Source: Crossaster papposus (lineage: Eukaryota; Echinodermata; Asteroidea; Velatida; Solasteridae). From it: a stretch of 64,000 nucleotides of DNA. The translations under genes and the position numbers were made by a program. Of this stretch, positions 47,201-54,024 are shown in pieces. The stretch's first letter is position 1. Each line of letters begins with the position of its first letter. The notes beneath the pieces were generated by a model. It was given only the letters and a program-made list of their open reading frames with translations. It had not been told where the DNA came from and ran no database searches. Location of the stretch: positions 1,426,001 to 1,490,000 of the forward strand of contig JBAIAA010000238.1 of assembly GCA_037893245.1 (NCBI GenBank). The letters are read 5' to 3'.

Positions 47201-50200
47201 GGAGTGAAAAGGTCTCCAAAGTGTAATTTCTATAGATGAATAGGTCTCCACTAGGAATTTCACGAATTAGATTTTTGGATTGTACTTAAATTACTCAAAA
47301 ACTAGGGTTAGGATATGGGTTAGGGTTTGGGTTAGGGTATAATATCGGGTATATTGGGTCGAAATTTCAACCCAGGAAAATAATTGTGGTTATGGGAGCA
47401 TTTTGAAAAACGTGCTCGACTTTCTAACCATTTTGTGGACATGTACGTGTACGTGACATGTACATGTACGTGTACATGTACCTGTGCATGTACACGTACC
47501 ATGTGCATGCACTGGAGACACGAAGGTGAATTGGGGTTAGGGTTAGAATCAAGGACGTCCTCGATTGAGATTCATGTACAAAACCAATGAGAGCCGTCGG
47601 AAAAAGTACAAACAAAGGAAATTATCGAGAGGAACAAAAGAAACTCCTCGATTTACACCATAAACAAACGTACATGTACGTACATGTACATTATCTGGTA
47701 GGCATACACGGAGTTACTTGGACACATTCTTTTGTTTGACAAAATCTGACCGAGTTGTTGGGACAATTTCTTGTCCCCATAACATTTAGGGTCTCCAGTA
47801 AAGGGGTCTAGAGGTAGAATTGGGATAGGGTATAATGAAAGAAAATGGAGAAGACAAATTAGGGTAATGCTGAAAATGTTAGGTTTAAGTTTAGAGAGAT
47901 TTTCCTTAAGCACACAAACCCTATAGAATGTCCCCATAACGTCATGTACTAAAAAGAACAGGAGAACTTTTGAAATCTTGAATAGCTGTTTTATATTAAT
48001 CTACTTGTAGATGCTGACCGATTTGGGAACCTTTCTCACCAAAGCCATTCCAGACACTCGACTCACCATTAAGAAATACGCAGATGCTAAGTTTGAGTAT
48101 TTGGTAGGTTTGTGTGTGTAATCGTTTATAGTGTACCTCAAGGACAAAACTATAAAAAAAGGTGTTTTCTTGGTTTTTAGCAAAATTATTTTAACATTGA
48201 CCGGGCCGCGAATATTTTTTTCCCAAACCTAACTGGCAGATTTCATGAATTATTCAGTAGTTGTATTGATCACTGTACAACACTTTGGTTCTGGGTCTCT
48301 TTTTTGCCTTAAATTAAAAATACTCCAAAGATATCAATTTGACTAGGAAAAACGAGGTGACCTACAGCAGGATTCGAACCAGGGATCTTTGATCCATAGC
48401 CCATCCCACTATCCACTACACTACGTATAGCAGCTCGACAACAGCTGTTCTTTAAAGTGATTTAATGTAACTAGTTAACTAAATAACAACAATGCTGTGA
48501 CGTCATGTTTTATTCCGATGAATAAACAATAAACTTCTCATCCAAACTACTGAATATTTCATGAAATCTGCCAGTTACATTTGGGAAAAAAATATTCGCG
48601 ACCGGGCCCAGGCACGGGATACGTTTTTCATAAACCTCGATCCGATATGGGGGACGAGCTGGTCACTGACGGATATTTGACATGTTTATTCGTCGTCCAT
48701 TTGTAATCCCGGAAAAACTGTGCGTGTATTCACGGCATCTAATGCGAACTGGGGCCAATTTCACGGAGCTGCTAAGCACAAAAATTTGCTTAGCATGAAA
48801 ATGTGTCCTTGGCAAAAACAAGGTTACAGACTAAATTTTCACTGGATCTTTACTGTTTTTGATTGATAATCAACTGGTTTTTTGCTTAGCATGAAAAACA
48901 CGTAGATTTTTGGCTGGTAACCTGTTTTTAACGAGCAAGACTTTTTTGTGCTAAGCAAATTTTTGTGCTTAGCAGCTCCGTGAAATTGGCCCCTGGTTAA
49001 AACAGAGTTGCAAAAAAGTAATGTGTAAAGTAATGCTGTGATTTTAGGGTATTATTTATGCTGCATAAGTAGAATAAATGACTCGATATCAAAAAGAATT
49101 GATATTGGTTTATATGTTTGATTCCATTCAATGTACCGGTACATTTATTCGCCCAGACTTTTTTAATGTGTTGGCCCCCTTTCCCCTTTTTAGTCCTATT
49201 GCTTGAAAGTGAAGGAGATGGATGATGAGGAATATGCTTATGCCACACTGGGGGAACCACTCTACAGAGTTGAAACGGGCAACTATGAATACAGGTAATG
49301 CTTGATATTTAAAATATATTTATTTTAATACATTTGTAAATTGTATGTAAACTGTATGTAAACTGTAAACTAATGTACATATGTGACCTGCTCCAACGAA
49401 ACCCGGACAAAAGTTGACAATTTTTGTTTTTTAGATTTAGCTTTTTTTCAAATTCTCTAGTTTTTCAGCTTTAAAATAATGTACCTGTATCATTTGCATA
49501 TGTACCCCCACCCTATCTTTCCTGGGGGAAAGATTTAATGATCAAATCCCGACAACCTAATTATGAGATTATATTATTTCTATACACAATTGTTTCCCAA
49601 AATCGACTAAAAACACACTTCTTGTTAAAGGATTATGTTCAAATATTACATTATTACATCTGCACTGCCTTTGAAACATTTTGTTGACAGTAAATCTTTC
49701 TCCCTCTTTTTAGGTTAATTTTGAGATGTCGTCAGCTGGCACGAGCCAAGTTTGCTAAGCTGCGATCGGACGTCATGGTCAAACTAGAGCTACTAGACCA
49801 AAAGCATGGTAAGAAATGACAGTGACTTATAGCTGATGAGGCATAGCTGAAATATAGCCGAGGTCATCTTTATGTCCAACCACACTCGATAACAATGTGA
49901 TTATAAGAAAAAAGAAGGGATAATAAGAGAGACTATAACCAGATTTTGATAGGTAAACTTTTGTTTTCATGGGACCTACAGCGGTCATCATTGGGTGTAA
50001 CTCCAGGGCTGTGGATACAGCTGTAGAACTTTAGCCTCGTGTTTTCACAATAAAACAGGCTTAAGTCCTTAACCCTAACCCTCCAGGGTATTTTGGCTAG
50101 AAACCCTGCCAGATGCATCAGATTGCATACCTTGTCACATTGACTTGTGTGCAGAGTGCAGCAAGGTCAAGCAGTCACCACAGATGCACTGTGCTGGGTC

Positions 50201-51629
50201 TGGCAGGGTTAGGGTTAATTAAAGATCCAAGCTCGACAAACGAGAAAGAAACATTTTTAATAGCGCCATCGGCCACTCGCAATGGGAAAGGCAAATTTTT
50301 AATCTTGTTTTTTGCTGTTCTGGGAGGATTAGTTACACTCTCTGTTGACACGTGCAGCATGCTCGTACACAAGACACTGCGGAATCAGAGCCCTTGCTAG
50401 TATACGTTACGCCGTGTACTGGTACGGTGAAACCTGTCTACATGTATTATGTTAAACTTGCACGGCACCGGTTTGAAGTCCAACTGGGTGATGATGCCTA
50501 GCGGTGATGTCCAGTCAACCTTCTAAGATTCTGTTTACAATTATGGCTCCACTTCCTGTCTTCATATCATACTTAAACGATCTGGTGAAATTAATGTACA
50601 GTTTTTACAGTCATATGACAGTCAATATCGCACCACTCGATCCGGCTTTTTTACGAGTCCCCTCCACTTTATTATTATTATCATTATATTGCTCCTCTTA
50701 TCATATATTGTACAATTAATTAATCAATGTATCTCTATGACAAATGTACACATAAAGTGGAAATAAAGTAAAGTAAAGTAAGTAAGTAAGTAAATCGATC
50801 AACAATCTCAACAGTCAGTTTAACGCCAGATTTTATGAGAACGATAACTGTCACTTCACTTCACAACACAACACAACACAACATAACAACCCTTCAACTA
50901 TGTTCTGCATTATTAGATGAATCTTTAAATCACCAGTTTGTCAGCTTAGATCATTAGGTAAAAGCATGGAGGAAGGAATTCTTTCCTCGTGGTAAAAGAC
51001 CGTTTCAGACTGTGTACACAAAAACTCAGTTTCACAAGGGGTTGTAAGTCTCTTCCACAAATCCACGTAAGATCGCCCAATAATATAATCCTTTGTCATA
51101 GCACGCTTCGTAGTATGCAAATCACTTCTTTAACCCTAACCCTCCTGGGTATTTTGGCTAGAAACCCCTGCCAGACGCATCAGATTGCATACTTTGCAGT
51201 GACCACAGATGCACTGCGCTGGGTCTGGCAGGGTTAGGGTTAATGGCTCAAATGTACAAAGCATCTAGGGTCGCATGCAAATAAGCAGATATTATGCAAA
51301 CTATATAAATGTAAGCCAAGAACAATGGTTAGAATGCATACTATAATAACAAATTTTCTAACCTTTTTCTAATCTTTCTTCCAGTACAAGACATAGTCTT
51401 CCAGCTGCAAAGACTTGTGTCGGCCATGGCCAACTATCTGCAAGACTGTCATGAACAAATGAAGGAAGCCGAGATATTTCCCATCGAGGTGGATCTCTTG
51501 CGCACCACCATAAACTATGACACCACCAATCAGTTCAATGATGAAGACGAAGACGAAGACGAAGATGAAGCTGCTACAGTAGATGCGGTGCTGGAGGCAG
51601 AGGAGGATCTTATCACACCAGCTACATGA
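28345..51629 (+). CDS. PICK1: PICK1, PDZ and BAR (AH) domain scaffold protein, ten coding exons
   Basis: Joining exons 28345-28373, 39078-39189, 41677-41805, 44020-44176, 45902-46018, 46653-46786, 48011-48103, 49194-49294, 49714-49808 and 51385-51629 gives 1212 nt, 403 residues and a stop, with all introns GT-AG and frame kept. Vertebrate PICK1 is ~415 residues. Order: acidic N terminus; PDZ (~15-98) with the KD pair and LIGISIGGG carboxylate loop and the CPC motif; BAR/arfaptin-homology domain (~140-350) with basic IKKYADAK (~246-253); acidic tail. PICK1 binds C-terminal ligands of membrane proteins (AMPA receptor subunits, PKC-alpha in vertebrates) and curved membranes, acting in receptor trafficking. 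ATG 28345 has A at -3 and G at +4. No broken exon is seen, so the gene looks functional. Confidence 0.96.
28374..28732. other. Start of PICK1 intron 1, no feature recognised
   Basis: Unique-looking AT-rich sequence. No coding or repeat structure is recognised. Confidence 0.4.
28733..29712. mobile_element. M2 short TIR element, carrying a nested foldback
   Basis: Ends AGGTAGGATACACCATT and ATGGTGTATCCTACCT. Without the nested insertion it is ~370 bp, like the other M2 copies. The insertion duplicated CCTAGAATC. Confidence 0.9.
29017..29614. mobile_element. Mutator-like foldback element with ~158-bp inverted arms
   Basis: Starts TAGACCCAATAATTGGGGCG and ends with its complement. Arms 29017-29175 and 29457-29614 are identical except for one T in a homopolymer. 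It is flanked by a perfect 9-bp duplication CCTAGAATC (29008-29016, 29615-29623). Long TIRs with 9-bp duplications are typical of Mutator-like elements. The ~280-bp centre has no transposase. Confidence 0.9.
29940..30875. other. AT-rich low-complexity stretch with a LINE-like tail
   Basis: 30056-30165 is almost pure A/T and 30223-30250 is a T run. 30310-30450 is GC-richer and unrecognised. The stretch ends in AATAAATAATAATAATAAG (~30830-30850), which resembles a LINE 3' tail. No protein is recognised. Confidence 0.45.
30876..31262. mobile_element. M2 short TIR element
   Basis: TIRs AAAGGTAGTATACACCATT and AATGGTGTATACTACCTTT; internal sequence collinear with the other copies. Confidence 0.9.
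31263..31708. other. Intron 1, no gene recognised
   Basis: AT-rich, with a palindromic ACCGGTATACCGGTAT at ~31486 and ACATGTACATGTACC at ~31653. Confidence 0.4.
31709..31951. mobile_element. M1 short TIR element, full length
   Basis: 243 bp bounded by TTAACCAGTTTGCGCCGG and CCGGCGCGAACTGGTTAA. Reference copy for family M1. Confidence 0.92.
32249..34565 (-). mobile_element. 5'-truncated CR1/L2-like LINE, antisense in PICK1 intron 1
   Basis: The 3' end is at low coordinates with a TAA-repeat tail (32249-32279). The coding part is at 34523-32397. The 5' end stops within ORF2 at ~34560, just after an in-frame stop, so the endonuclease and ORF1 are missing. Confidence 0.92.
32397..34523 (-). CDS. 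LINE reverse transcriptase ORF2, endonuclease part missing
   Basis: About 708 uninterrupted codons plus ~12 open codons upstream without an ATG. A pre-RT linker (PWFNDDIRAARKIRRQLERK) is followed by RT motifs IRPLIKKPNLDKE, NYRPVANL, LLDLSAAFDTVDH, SVPQGSVLGP, the catalytic HVYADDTQLY (~33245-33225), NDDKTEFLLFG, and the C-terminal LHWLPVSQRIIFKLML and IWNSLPLNLR. This order and the TAA tail point to the CR1/L2 group. The intact frame suggests a recent insertion. Being 5' truncated, it cannot move by itself. Confidence 0.93.
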   Translation of the reverse strand: MFRDIGTHLEKLNLDHDDLNVYVSQYESTVRDILDLHAPLKTRSVKVRTEFPWFNDDIRAARKIRRQLERKWRENGKLESHRREYRNQCNVVRKLINQVKITHFTSQVHESSGDQKKLFKIIDKLLLKPRTPVLPSNYNDQDLANEFSKFFVTKISDIRSSFSSAPCDMRQTSPHLHQDCRLYVFEPTTAAEIQRIIMKSPTKSCELDPVSTSMIKQNIDTFVPYITALVNKSLSSGHFPDSLKISYIRPLIKKPNLDKEVFKNYRPVANLKYLGKVIERVVSSRIRDHIDAFNLSDTFQSAYKPFHGTEVALVRVNNDILSAMDNGNLTALVLLDLSAAFDTVDHNILLSRLQNYLGIQDTALAWCNSYLSNRTQHVCIGTAISDPVVLNYSVPQGSVLGPQWFTLYTLPIRDIILKFNLNYHVYADDTQLYITFKSSQEHANASIERLEKCIQEIRHWTQQNFLKLNDDKTEFLLFGSRQQLSKVSVPYISIGDAQIAPSLQARNLGVIFDSSMTLQPHINNVIRLSTFHIRNIGKIRKFLDKSATEKVIHAFVTSRLDNGNALFYGLPHNQIARLQRLQNTAARMVTLSKKSCSITPILEQLHWLPVSQRIIFKLMLIVHKALNGKAPHYISELLQVYTPSRNLRSSNMLLLKESKSRHSWGDRRFSAAAPHIWNSLPLNLRSCLCTTKFKSLLKTYLMSQVFKN
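34566..35089. other. Intron 1, no gene recognised
   Basis: AT-rich sequence without recognisable repeats or coding signals. Confidence 0.4.
35090..35692. mobile_element. Short TIR element (TTAAAGATGGACTACA ends)
   Basis: Left TTAAAGATGGACTACAAC and right TGTAGTCCATCTTTAA form a ~16-bp inverted repeat about 600 bp apart. Nothing is coded inside. Confidence 0.7.
35694..35766. mobile_element. M2 element, terminal fragment
   Basis: Only the last ~70 bp of M2 (through CAATGGTGTATCCTACCTTT), directly next to the preceding TIR element. Confidence 0.82.
36185..36600. repeat. Cluster of ACATGTAC palindromes
   Basis: ACATGTACATGTACATG and related runs recur at ~36187, 36262, 36335, 36345 and 36570. 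The same motif is scattered over the right half of the window (47440-47490, 47668-47690, 60250, 61398). Confidence 0.7.
36735..37175. repeat. Degenerate tandem repeat around GATGGACTCGGGAT
   Basis: Loosely repeated modules such as GATGGATTCAGGATAC and GATGGACTCGGGATC in both orientations, spaced roughly 35-60 bp. Open frames here are by-products. Confidence 0.6.
37176..37783. other. Intron 1, no gene recognised
   Basis: 37230-37400 has a CG-rich stretch with CGAGCACC/CTCGCGAG motifs in inverted arrangement. Otherwise featureless. Confidence 0.4.
37784..38227. mobile_element. Short TIR element with internal AAAGGT repeats
   Basis: Ends TTTAACCCTCCTAT and ATAGGAGGGTTAAA. The interior consists of repeated, inverted modules based on CCTTTCAAAACCTTT and AAAGGTATT, suggesting several hairpins. 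Confidence 0.78.
38228..38829. other. Intron 1, no gene recognised
   Basis: AT-rich; no repeat or coding signal is recognised. Confidence 0.4.
38830..38990. mobile_element. M1 short TIR element, truncated
   Basis: Begins TTAACCAGTTCGCGCCGG and keeps the central GCAAGGCCGGAAATGCGTGG but lacks the right terminal repeat. It ends ~88 bp before PICK1 exon 2. Confidence 0.88.
39078..39189 (+). CDS. PICK1: PICK1 coding exon 2 (start of PDZ)
   Basis: Follows GTTTCAG and ends before GTAGGG. Encodes the PDZ carboxylate-binding loop (NLIGISIGGG) and the CPC motif (LCPCLYIVQ). The first base completes Met10 with exon 1. Confidence 0.95.
39280..39766. mobile_element. Short TIR element (AGTTCGGG...CGAACTATAGT ends)
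   Basis: Left GAGCTAGTTCGGGCGCGAAC and right GTTCGTTCCCGAACTTGCTC are inverted. The ends resemble those of the middle element in the PICK1 3' flank (51758-52958). Confidence 0.78.
39778..39872. repeat. 95-bp imperfect palindrome
   Basis: AGTGGCAATTATTAGTCCC and GGTGTAGGTC are mirrored by GACCTACACC and GGACCAGTAATTCCCACT. Confidence 0.75.
40484..40696. mobile_element. M1 short TIR element
   Basis: Bounded by TTAACCAGTTCGCACCGG and CGCGAACTGGTTAA, in PICK1 intron 2. Confidence 0.9.
40964..41230. mobile_element. M6 short TIR element
   Basis: GGGCCCAATTTCACGGCGCT and its complement AGCGCCGTGAAATTGGGCCC. Adjacent to a second M6-like copy. Confidence 0.88.
41233..41479. mobile_element. M6-like short TIR element, diverged
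   Basis: Ends GAGCCAATTTCATAAAG and TTTATGAAATTGGCCCC. It abuts the previous copy with a two-base gap. Confidence 0.82.
41677..41805 (+). CDS. PICK1: PICK1 coding exon 3 (PDZ)
   Basis: 43 codons beginning VFDNTPASKDG and ending MIQAIK, then GTAAGC. GDEIVGVNGKSVKG is the PDZ core; the alphaB helix contains KVEVARMIQ. Confidence 0.96.
42156..42500. mobile_element. M2 short TIR element
   Basis: TIRs AAAGGTAGAATACACCATTT and ATGGTGTATACTACCTTT, in PICK1 intron 3. Confidence 0.9.
42762..43206. mobile_element. M5 short TIR element
   Basis: TGTGACCCGCTCCATCG at the left, GAGCGGGTCACA at the right; subterminal AATCAGGAATAAGTC mirrored by GACTTATTCCTGATTA. Confidence 0.9.
43292..43309 (+). repeat. 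Poly-C run of 18
   Basis: Uninterrupted cytosines in PICK1 intron 3. Confidence 0.9.
43690..43945. repeat. TGGGGAC-bounded repeat, forward copy
   Basis: TTATGGGGACAACCCATAG to GTCCCCATAACT, with internal TATACCCTAACCCAATT. A reverse-complement relative lies at 47762-47941. Confidence 0.7.
44020..44176 (+). CDS. PICK1: PICK1 coding exon 4 (end of PDZ, linker, start of BAR)
   Basis: Starts SEVIINYNKLHADPKQG after TTGTTCCAG and ends LSRAILCN plus one base before GTCAGTA. The STADALGLSRAILCN segment is strongly conserved in PICK1. Confidence 0.96.
44395..44450 (+). repeat. 11-bp tandem repeat ACTTGTGATGG
   Basis: Five copies immediately before the decamer array. One more copy follows the array at 45001. 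Confidence 0.9.
44451..45000 (+). repeat. Decamer satellite, 55 copies of ACTT(T/G)CAGGG, in PICK1 intron 4
   Basis: Exactly 55 ten-base units. Unit types are arranged in blocks: 8 of ACTTTCAGGG, 3 G-type, 4 T-type, 6 G-type, 1 T-type, 20 G-type (one with CAAGG), 8 T-type, 2 ACTCGCAGGG, 3 G-type. Because the period is not a multiple of three, all forward frames read the same 10-residue repeat; these frames are intronic and not genes. Confidence 0.95.
45104..45515. mobile_element. M3 short TIR element
   Basis: TGTGACCTGTTCCAACGAAA at the left and TTCGTGGGAGCAGGTCACA at the right, in PICK1 intron 4. Confidence 0.88.
45516..45901. other. End of PICK1 intron 4, no feature recognised
   Basis: AT-rich sequence leading to the exon 5 acceptor TTGCTGCAG. 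Confidence 0.4.
45902..46018 (+). CDS. PICK1: PICK1 coding exon 5 (BAR helix 1)
   Basis: Acceptor TTGCTGCAG, donor GTATGT. Encodes DELQGTAVMYKGLMEHAKKM and AFYDLSQTHK. Confidence 0.95.
46234..46492. mobile_element. M1 short TIR element, diverged
   Basis: TTAACCAGTTCGAGGC at the left, TGAAATGGTTAA at the right, with internal TTGACCGGACCCAG, in PICK1 intron 5. Confidence 0.82.
46653..46786 (+). CDS. PICK1: PICK1 coding exon 6 (BAR)
   Basis: Acceptor CATGTAG, donor GTGAGT. Encodes GEIFALIGAREPQPKASEAF and KFGIRLLRTVKP. Confidence 0.96.
46900..47650. other. PICK1 intron 6: ACATGTAC clusters and TTAGGG-like runs, no gene
   Basis: 47303-47340 contains degenerate GGGTTAGGG runs. 47440-47500 is a dense ACATGTACGTGTAC cluster. 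Two CGATCGAGGA motifs are near 46960 and 47035. Confidence 0.5.
47762..47941. repeat. TGGGGAC-bounded repeat, reverse copy
   Basis: Runs from TTGTCCCCATAAC to GTCCCCATAACG with internal ATTGGGATAGGGTATAAT, the complement of motifs at 43800-43830. Confidence 0.68.
48011..48103 (+). CDS. PICK1: PICK1 coding exon 7 (BAR, basic membrane-binding patch)
   Basis: 31 codons, acceptor TTGTAG, donor GTAGGT. Lys247, Lys248 and Lys253 in IKKYADAK correspond to the lipid-binding lysines known for mammalian PICK1. Confidence 0.95.
48212..48603. mobile_element. Foldback element nested in M1
   Basis: Arms around CGCGAATATTTTTTTCCCAA (48212-48255) and TTGGGAAAAAAATATTCGCG (~48583-48602) are inverted and include CTGGCAGATTTCATGAA. 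The centre holds a tRNA-like sequence. Confidence 0.83.
48355..48432 (-). other. tRNA-like sequence (SINE-type or tRNA pseudogene)
   Basis: On the - strand an A-box-like TAGTGTAGTGGATAGTGGG precedes a perfect B box GGTTCGAATCC at the class I spacing. The flanking acceptor strands do not pair convincingly, so it is called tRNA-derived, not a tRNA gene. Confidence 0.6.
48751..48993. mobile_element. M6 short TIR element inside the M1 terminus
   Basis: GGGGCCAATTTCACGGAGCT and its complement, with AGCACAAAAATTTGCTTAGC mirrored internally. Confidence 0.9.
49194..49294 (+). CDS. PICK1: PICK1 coding exon 8 (BAR)
   Basis: Acceptor CCTTTTTAG, donor GTAATG. Encodes SYCLKVKEMDDEEYAY and GEPLYRVETGNYEY, a hallmark of PICK1/ICA69-type AH domains. 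Confidence 0.96.
49380..49660. mobile_element. M3 element, partial
   Basis: Has the left terminus TGTGACCTGCTCCAACGAAA and the internal CCCACCCTATCTTTCC block but no right terminus; in PICK1 intron 8. Confidence 0.82.
49714..49808 (+). CDS. PICK1: PICK1 coding exon 9 (BAR)
   Basis: Acceptor TTTTTAG, donor GTAAGA. Encodes LILRCRQLARAKFAKLR and LELLDQKH. Confidence 0.96.
50069..50218. mobile_element. Short TIR element with telomere-like ends, copy 1
   Basis: TTAACCCTAACCCTCCAGGG at the left and GGCAGGGTTAGGGTTAA at the right, 150 bp, in PICK1 intron 9. Confidence 0.85.
50219..51129. other. PICK1 intron 9, simple repeats only
   Basis: Contains an AAGT-type microsatellite (50765-50793) after ATAAAGTGGAAATAAAG, possibly a retroelement tail, and an ACAAC repeat (50865-50887). 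No gene seen. Confidence 0.45.
51130..51243. mobile_element. Short TIR element with telomere-like ends, copy 2
   Basis: Same ends as 50069-50218, but ~36 bp shorter through loss of part of the centre; 141 bp before the last PICK1 exon. Confidence 0.85.
51385..51629 (+). CDS. PICK1: PICK1 last coding exon (end of BAR, acidic tail, stop)
   Basis: Acceptor TTTCTTCCAG. Encodes VQDIVFQLQRLVSAMANY and FPIEVDLLRTTINY, then an Asp/Glu tract and a stop at 51627-51629. The acidic tract is coded by a GAAGAC microsatellite (~51541-51570), so its length may vary. The vertebrate CDS ending is not conserved. Confidence 0.95.
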
Positions 51630-51710
51630 TCACATGGATGCAGTGTTGAAACCGAGTTTATAATAAGCCCATCACAACACATCATGACAAGCTCAGTCAA
51701 TACATCGAGC

Positions 51711-51716
51711 AATAAA
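51711..51716 (+). terminator. Candidate PICK1 polyadenylation signal AATAAA
   Basis: The first AATAAA after the PICK1 stop, 82 nt downstream, lies inside the TIR of the outer element. Confidence 0.5.
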
Positions 51717-51757
51717 CTAGGAGTTAGAACGAAGACCCCTCTTATCTTAATCCAAGG

Positions 51758-52958
51758 CCATGCAAGTTCGATCAAGGACTATAGTTAAAGGGAAATTCCA
51801 GGCTTAATAATATTTTACCTAGTCTAAAAGAATATATGGTTAAACATACTGACTCCGCAGAAAATTTGTTTTGATTTGTTATCGAGAATGACACACGCGC
51901 CTAGTATATTCACGATTTCTTGCCATTCAGGAGTACAAGGGCGTGGCTAATTGTTCAAATTTCCCGCCTCGCCCAGGAAATTATGACGTAGTGTCTGCAC
52001 CTCAATGCACATCGCTTTATTGCCTGTTGTTCGCACTGGTATCCCACCTTGACGCGGCCAACTACATTATGCAGACGTATGTTGTACGGCGCCCGACTAT
52101 TGCGAGTACATGTATTGCATTTCTGTGCAAAATATCGACTTTCTGAGAAGAATAGAAAATCTGTGAGCTAGTAATTATATGGCATCAGGTCCTTCTCAGT
52201 ATGATTTTGAGCCCACTTTCACATGTACAGTACACATTGTGTATACACAATGCCGTACACAAAAAGGTTCACTTGCATTATTTGCGCGTGCAGGGCCGCT
52301 ATCGATCGGGCTTCGCGTACTGATGGTACAGAGACTACGTCACAATATTTTGGATGTACCGATAACGAGAACAAAATGGCGGCTCGCATGACGTTAAGCG
52401 CAGTGCGAGAAAATCTGTTTTATATGATTACCAAAACCGATACAAATGAAATAAAAATCAAATCACAATGGCAATTGACACTCTTTAACATTATGCAATT
52501 ATAAACTATGGGTGGAGTTTCCCTTTAACTATAGTTTGACTAACTCTGATCGCACTCAGGCTAGTCGACGATTGTTGGACTAGTCTAGTCGACTATTCAC
52601 GACCAGCCTACCGCGGTTGGTCGCATCGATGGTAACCAATTGATCACCGCGGACATACGTCACAGGTCAGCGCGCCGATGAAAACAATGCGCGCCGACAC
52701 TGCACTGAAGCATACAAGACCGCACGCGCGATCATCGTTTTTATCGGCGTGGTGTACGTATTATGACGCATTATTGTGAAGGTTCCCGGATGTCCGCCCC
52801 GACCTATAGCCGCTTTGATAGCACAGTACAGAGAGGACCAGTTTGGCAGTTATCGATAGTTCGACTAGAGACGTTCGCACTTCAACTTCAGTGCGCATGC
52901 CCTAATGACGTCACGAACTAACCACTAGTTAACTATAGTTCCTTGATCGAACTTGGCC
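51758..52958. mobile_element. Middle TIR element nested in the PICK1 3' flank
   Basis: Left CAAGTTCGATCAAGGACTAT and right ATAGTTCCTTGATCGAACTT are inverted. Related to the element at 39280-39766. Confidence 0.8.
51785..52528. mobile_element. Inner TIR element (TTAAAGGGAAA ends)
   Basis: TTAAAGGGAAATTCC and GGAGTTTCCCTTTAA, flanked on both sides by CTATAG, a possible short target duplication. No coding function seen. Confidence 0.8.
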
Positions 52959-53639
52959 CAACTTGGCCCAGGCTCTCCACCATGGAGAATGCACTGCGCC
53001 CAATCATGGCCCAATGCATCAACGGCCGACCTTTGTGCACAGAGATGGCCACCGAGTTTTCACTGGTGACCTAACGACTCTCTAAAAGCTGAACCAGCGA
53101 ATAAACTAGATCAGTAAGCACTGTAATGACATAAAGCTAATTTTTGTATAATAATACATTTTTCAAATTTTGTTCAAAGGCTGAAAAATAACCGAAGCAG
53201 ACAATGTCGACATGAGGAAAACGGTGATACATGTTGCACTGCGAGCCAGGTAGAGCTAATTGGTGAAATGTGCGTTCTAATAAACAATCCAACGCGACTG
53301 GAATTTCCCGACTTCCCCGGCGAGGCCACAGTGGCGCGTAATCTGATTTTATAGTTATTTTGCCTTGCGGTCGTAAAGCTCCTGTCGGTGGCCTTCTGTG
53401 TTTTCTTTTATCTTAGGTTTTTCTAACTCCTTCTAGTTTATTGCTCCATTGTCACAAGTTCATCACATGTCCACCACATTTTTACTGACAAGTCAAAAGG
53501 CTTCAGGCTTCAGTCAAAGTTAATTTGCATAGCTTTGACTTTGGTGGGGCTAAGTTCATTTCAATTATCTGATACAATTGTGCACTTTGTGACTAAAGCA
53601 TAAAACTTGGTCACAGAAAAGTGGTGTTTTTAAGAACAT

Positions 53640-54024
53640 TTATGACCTGGCACCACGAAATGAGCGGAAAGTCACACATGTCCAAAACGAGTTATTGGCC
53701 GAAACATTCATTTTTCAAGTGGGAGGTTGGTTTTGAGTTGTTAACGTTTTTACTTACAAAAAAACCTGTTTTTGTCATATCCCAACATGTTATAGCTTAG
53801 TTAACATTCTAAAGTGTTTTTTGGTGGCTGAATTGCACTGAGTGATAGTATAGTTGGCACGGTTCACAGACTTTGAACTCCGTTTACTCAAAACAAGGGA
53901 GCATGACTTAAACAATTTCAAAAGAGTATAGCAGCGGCTAGGAATAAGCTACAGCAACACACAATACATTATTTGAAAGCTTAGGACTTCTTCTTTCCAC
54001 CCATTTCGTGGTGCCAGGTCACAT
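53640..54024. mobile_element. M4 short TIR element
   Basis: TGACCTGGCACCACGAAATG at the left and CATTTCGTGGTGCCAGGTCA at the right. Confidence 0.9.

Larger units (their letters stand above)
48174..49002. mobile_element. M1 element split by two other TIR elements
   Basis: M1 sequence (TTTTAACATTGACCGGGCC) is interrupted at ~48212-48603 by a foldback and at 48751-48993 by an M6 element that sits inside the right terminal GAACTGGTTAA. Confidence 0.78.
51706..53447. mobile_element. Outer TIR element in the PICK1 3' flank
   Basis: Left GAGCAATAAACTAGGAG and right CTCCTTCTAGTTTATTGCTC are inverted (one 3-bp difference), enclosing ~1.74 kb with no transposase. It begins 77 bp after the PICK1 stop. 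Confidence 0.75.

Noticed and set aside
47303..47340. Interstitial telomere array
   Set aside because: Only a few degenerate GGGTTAGGG-like units; too short and impure.
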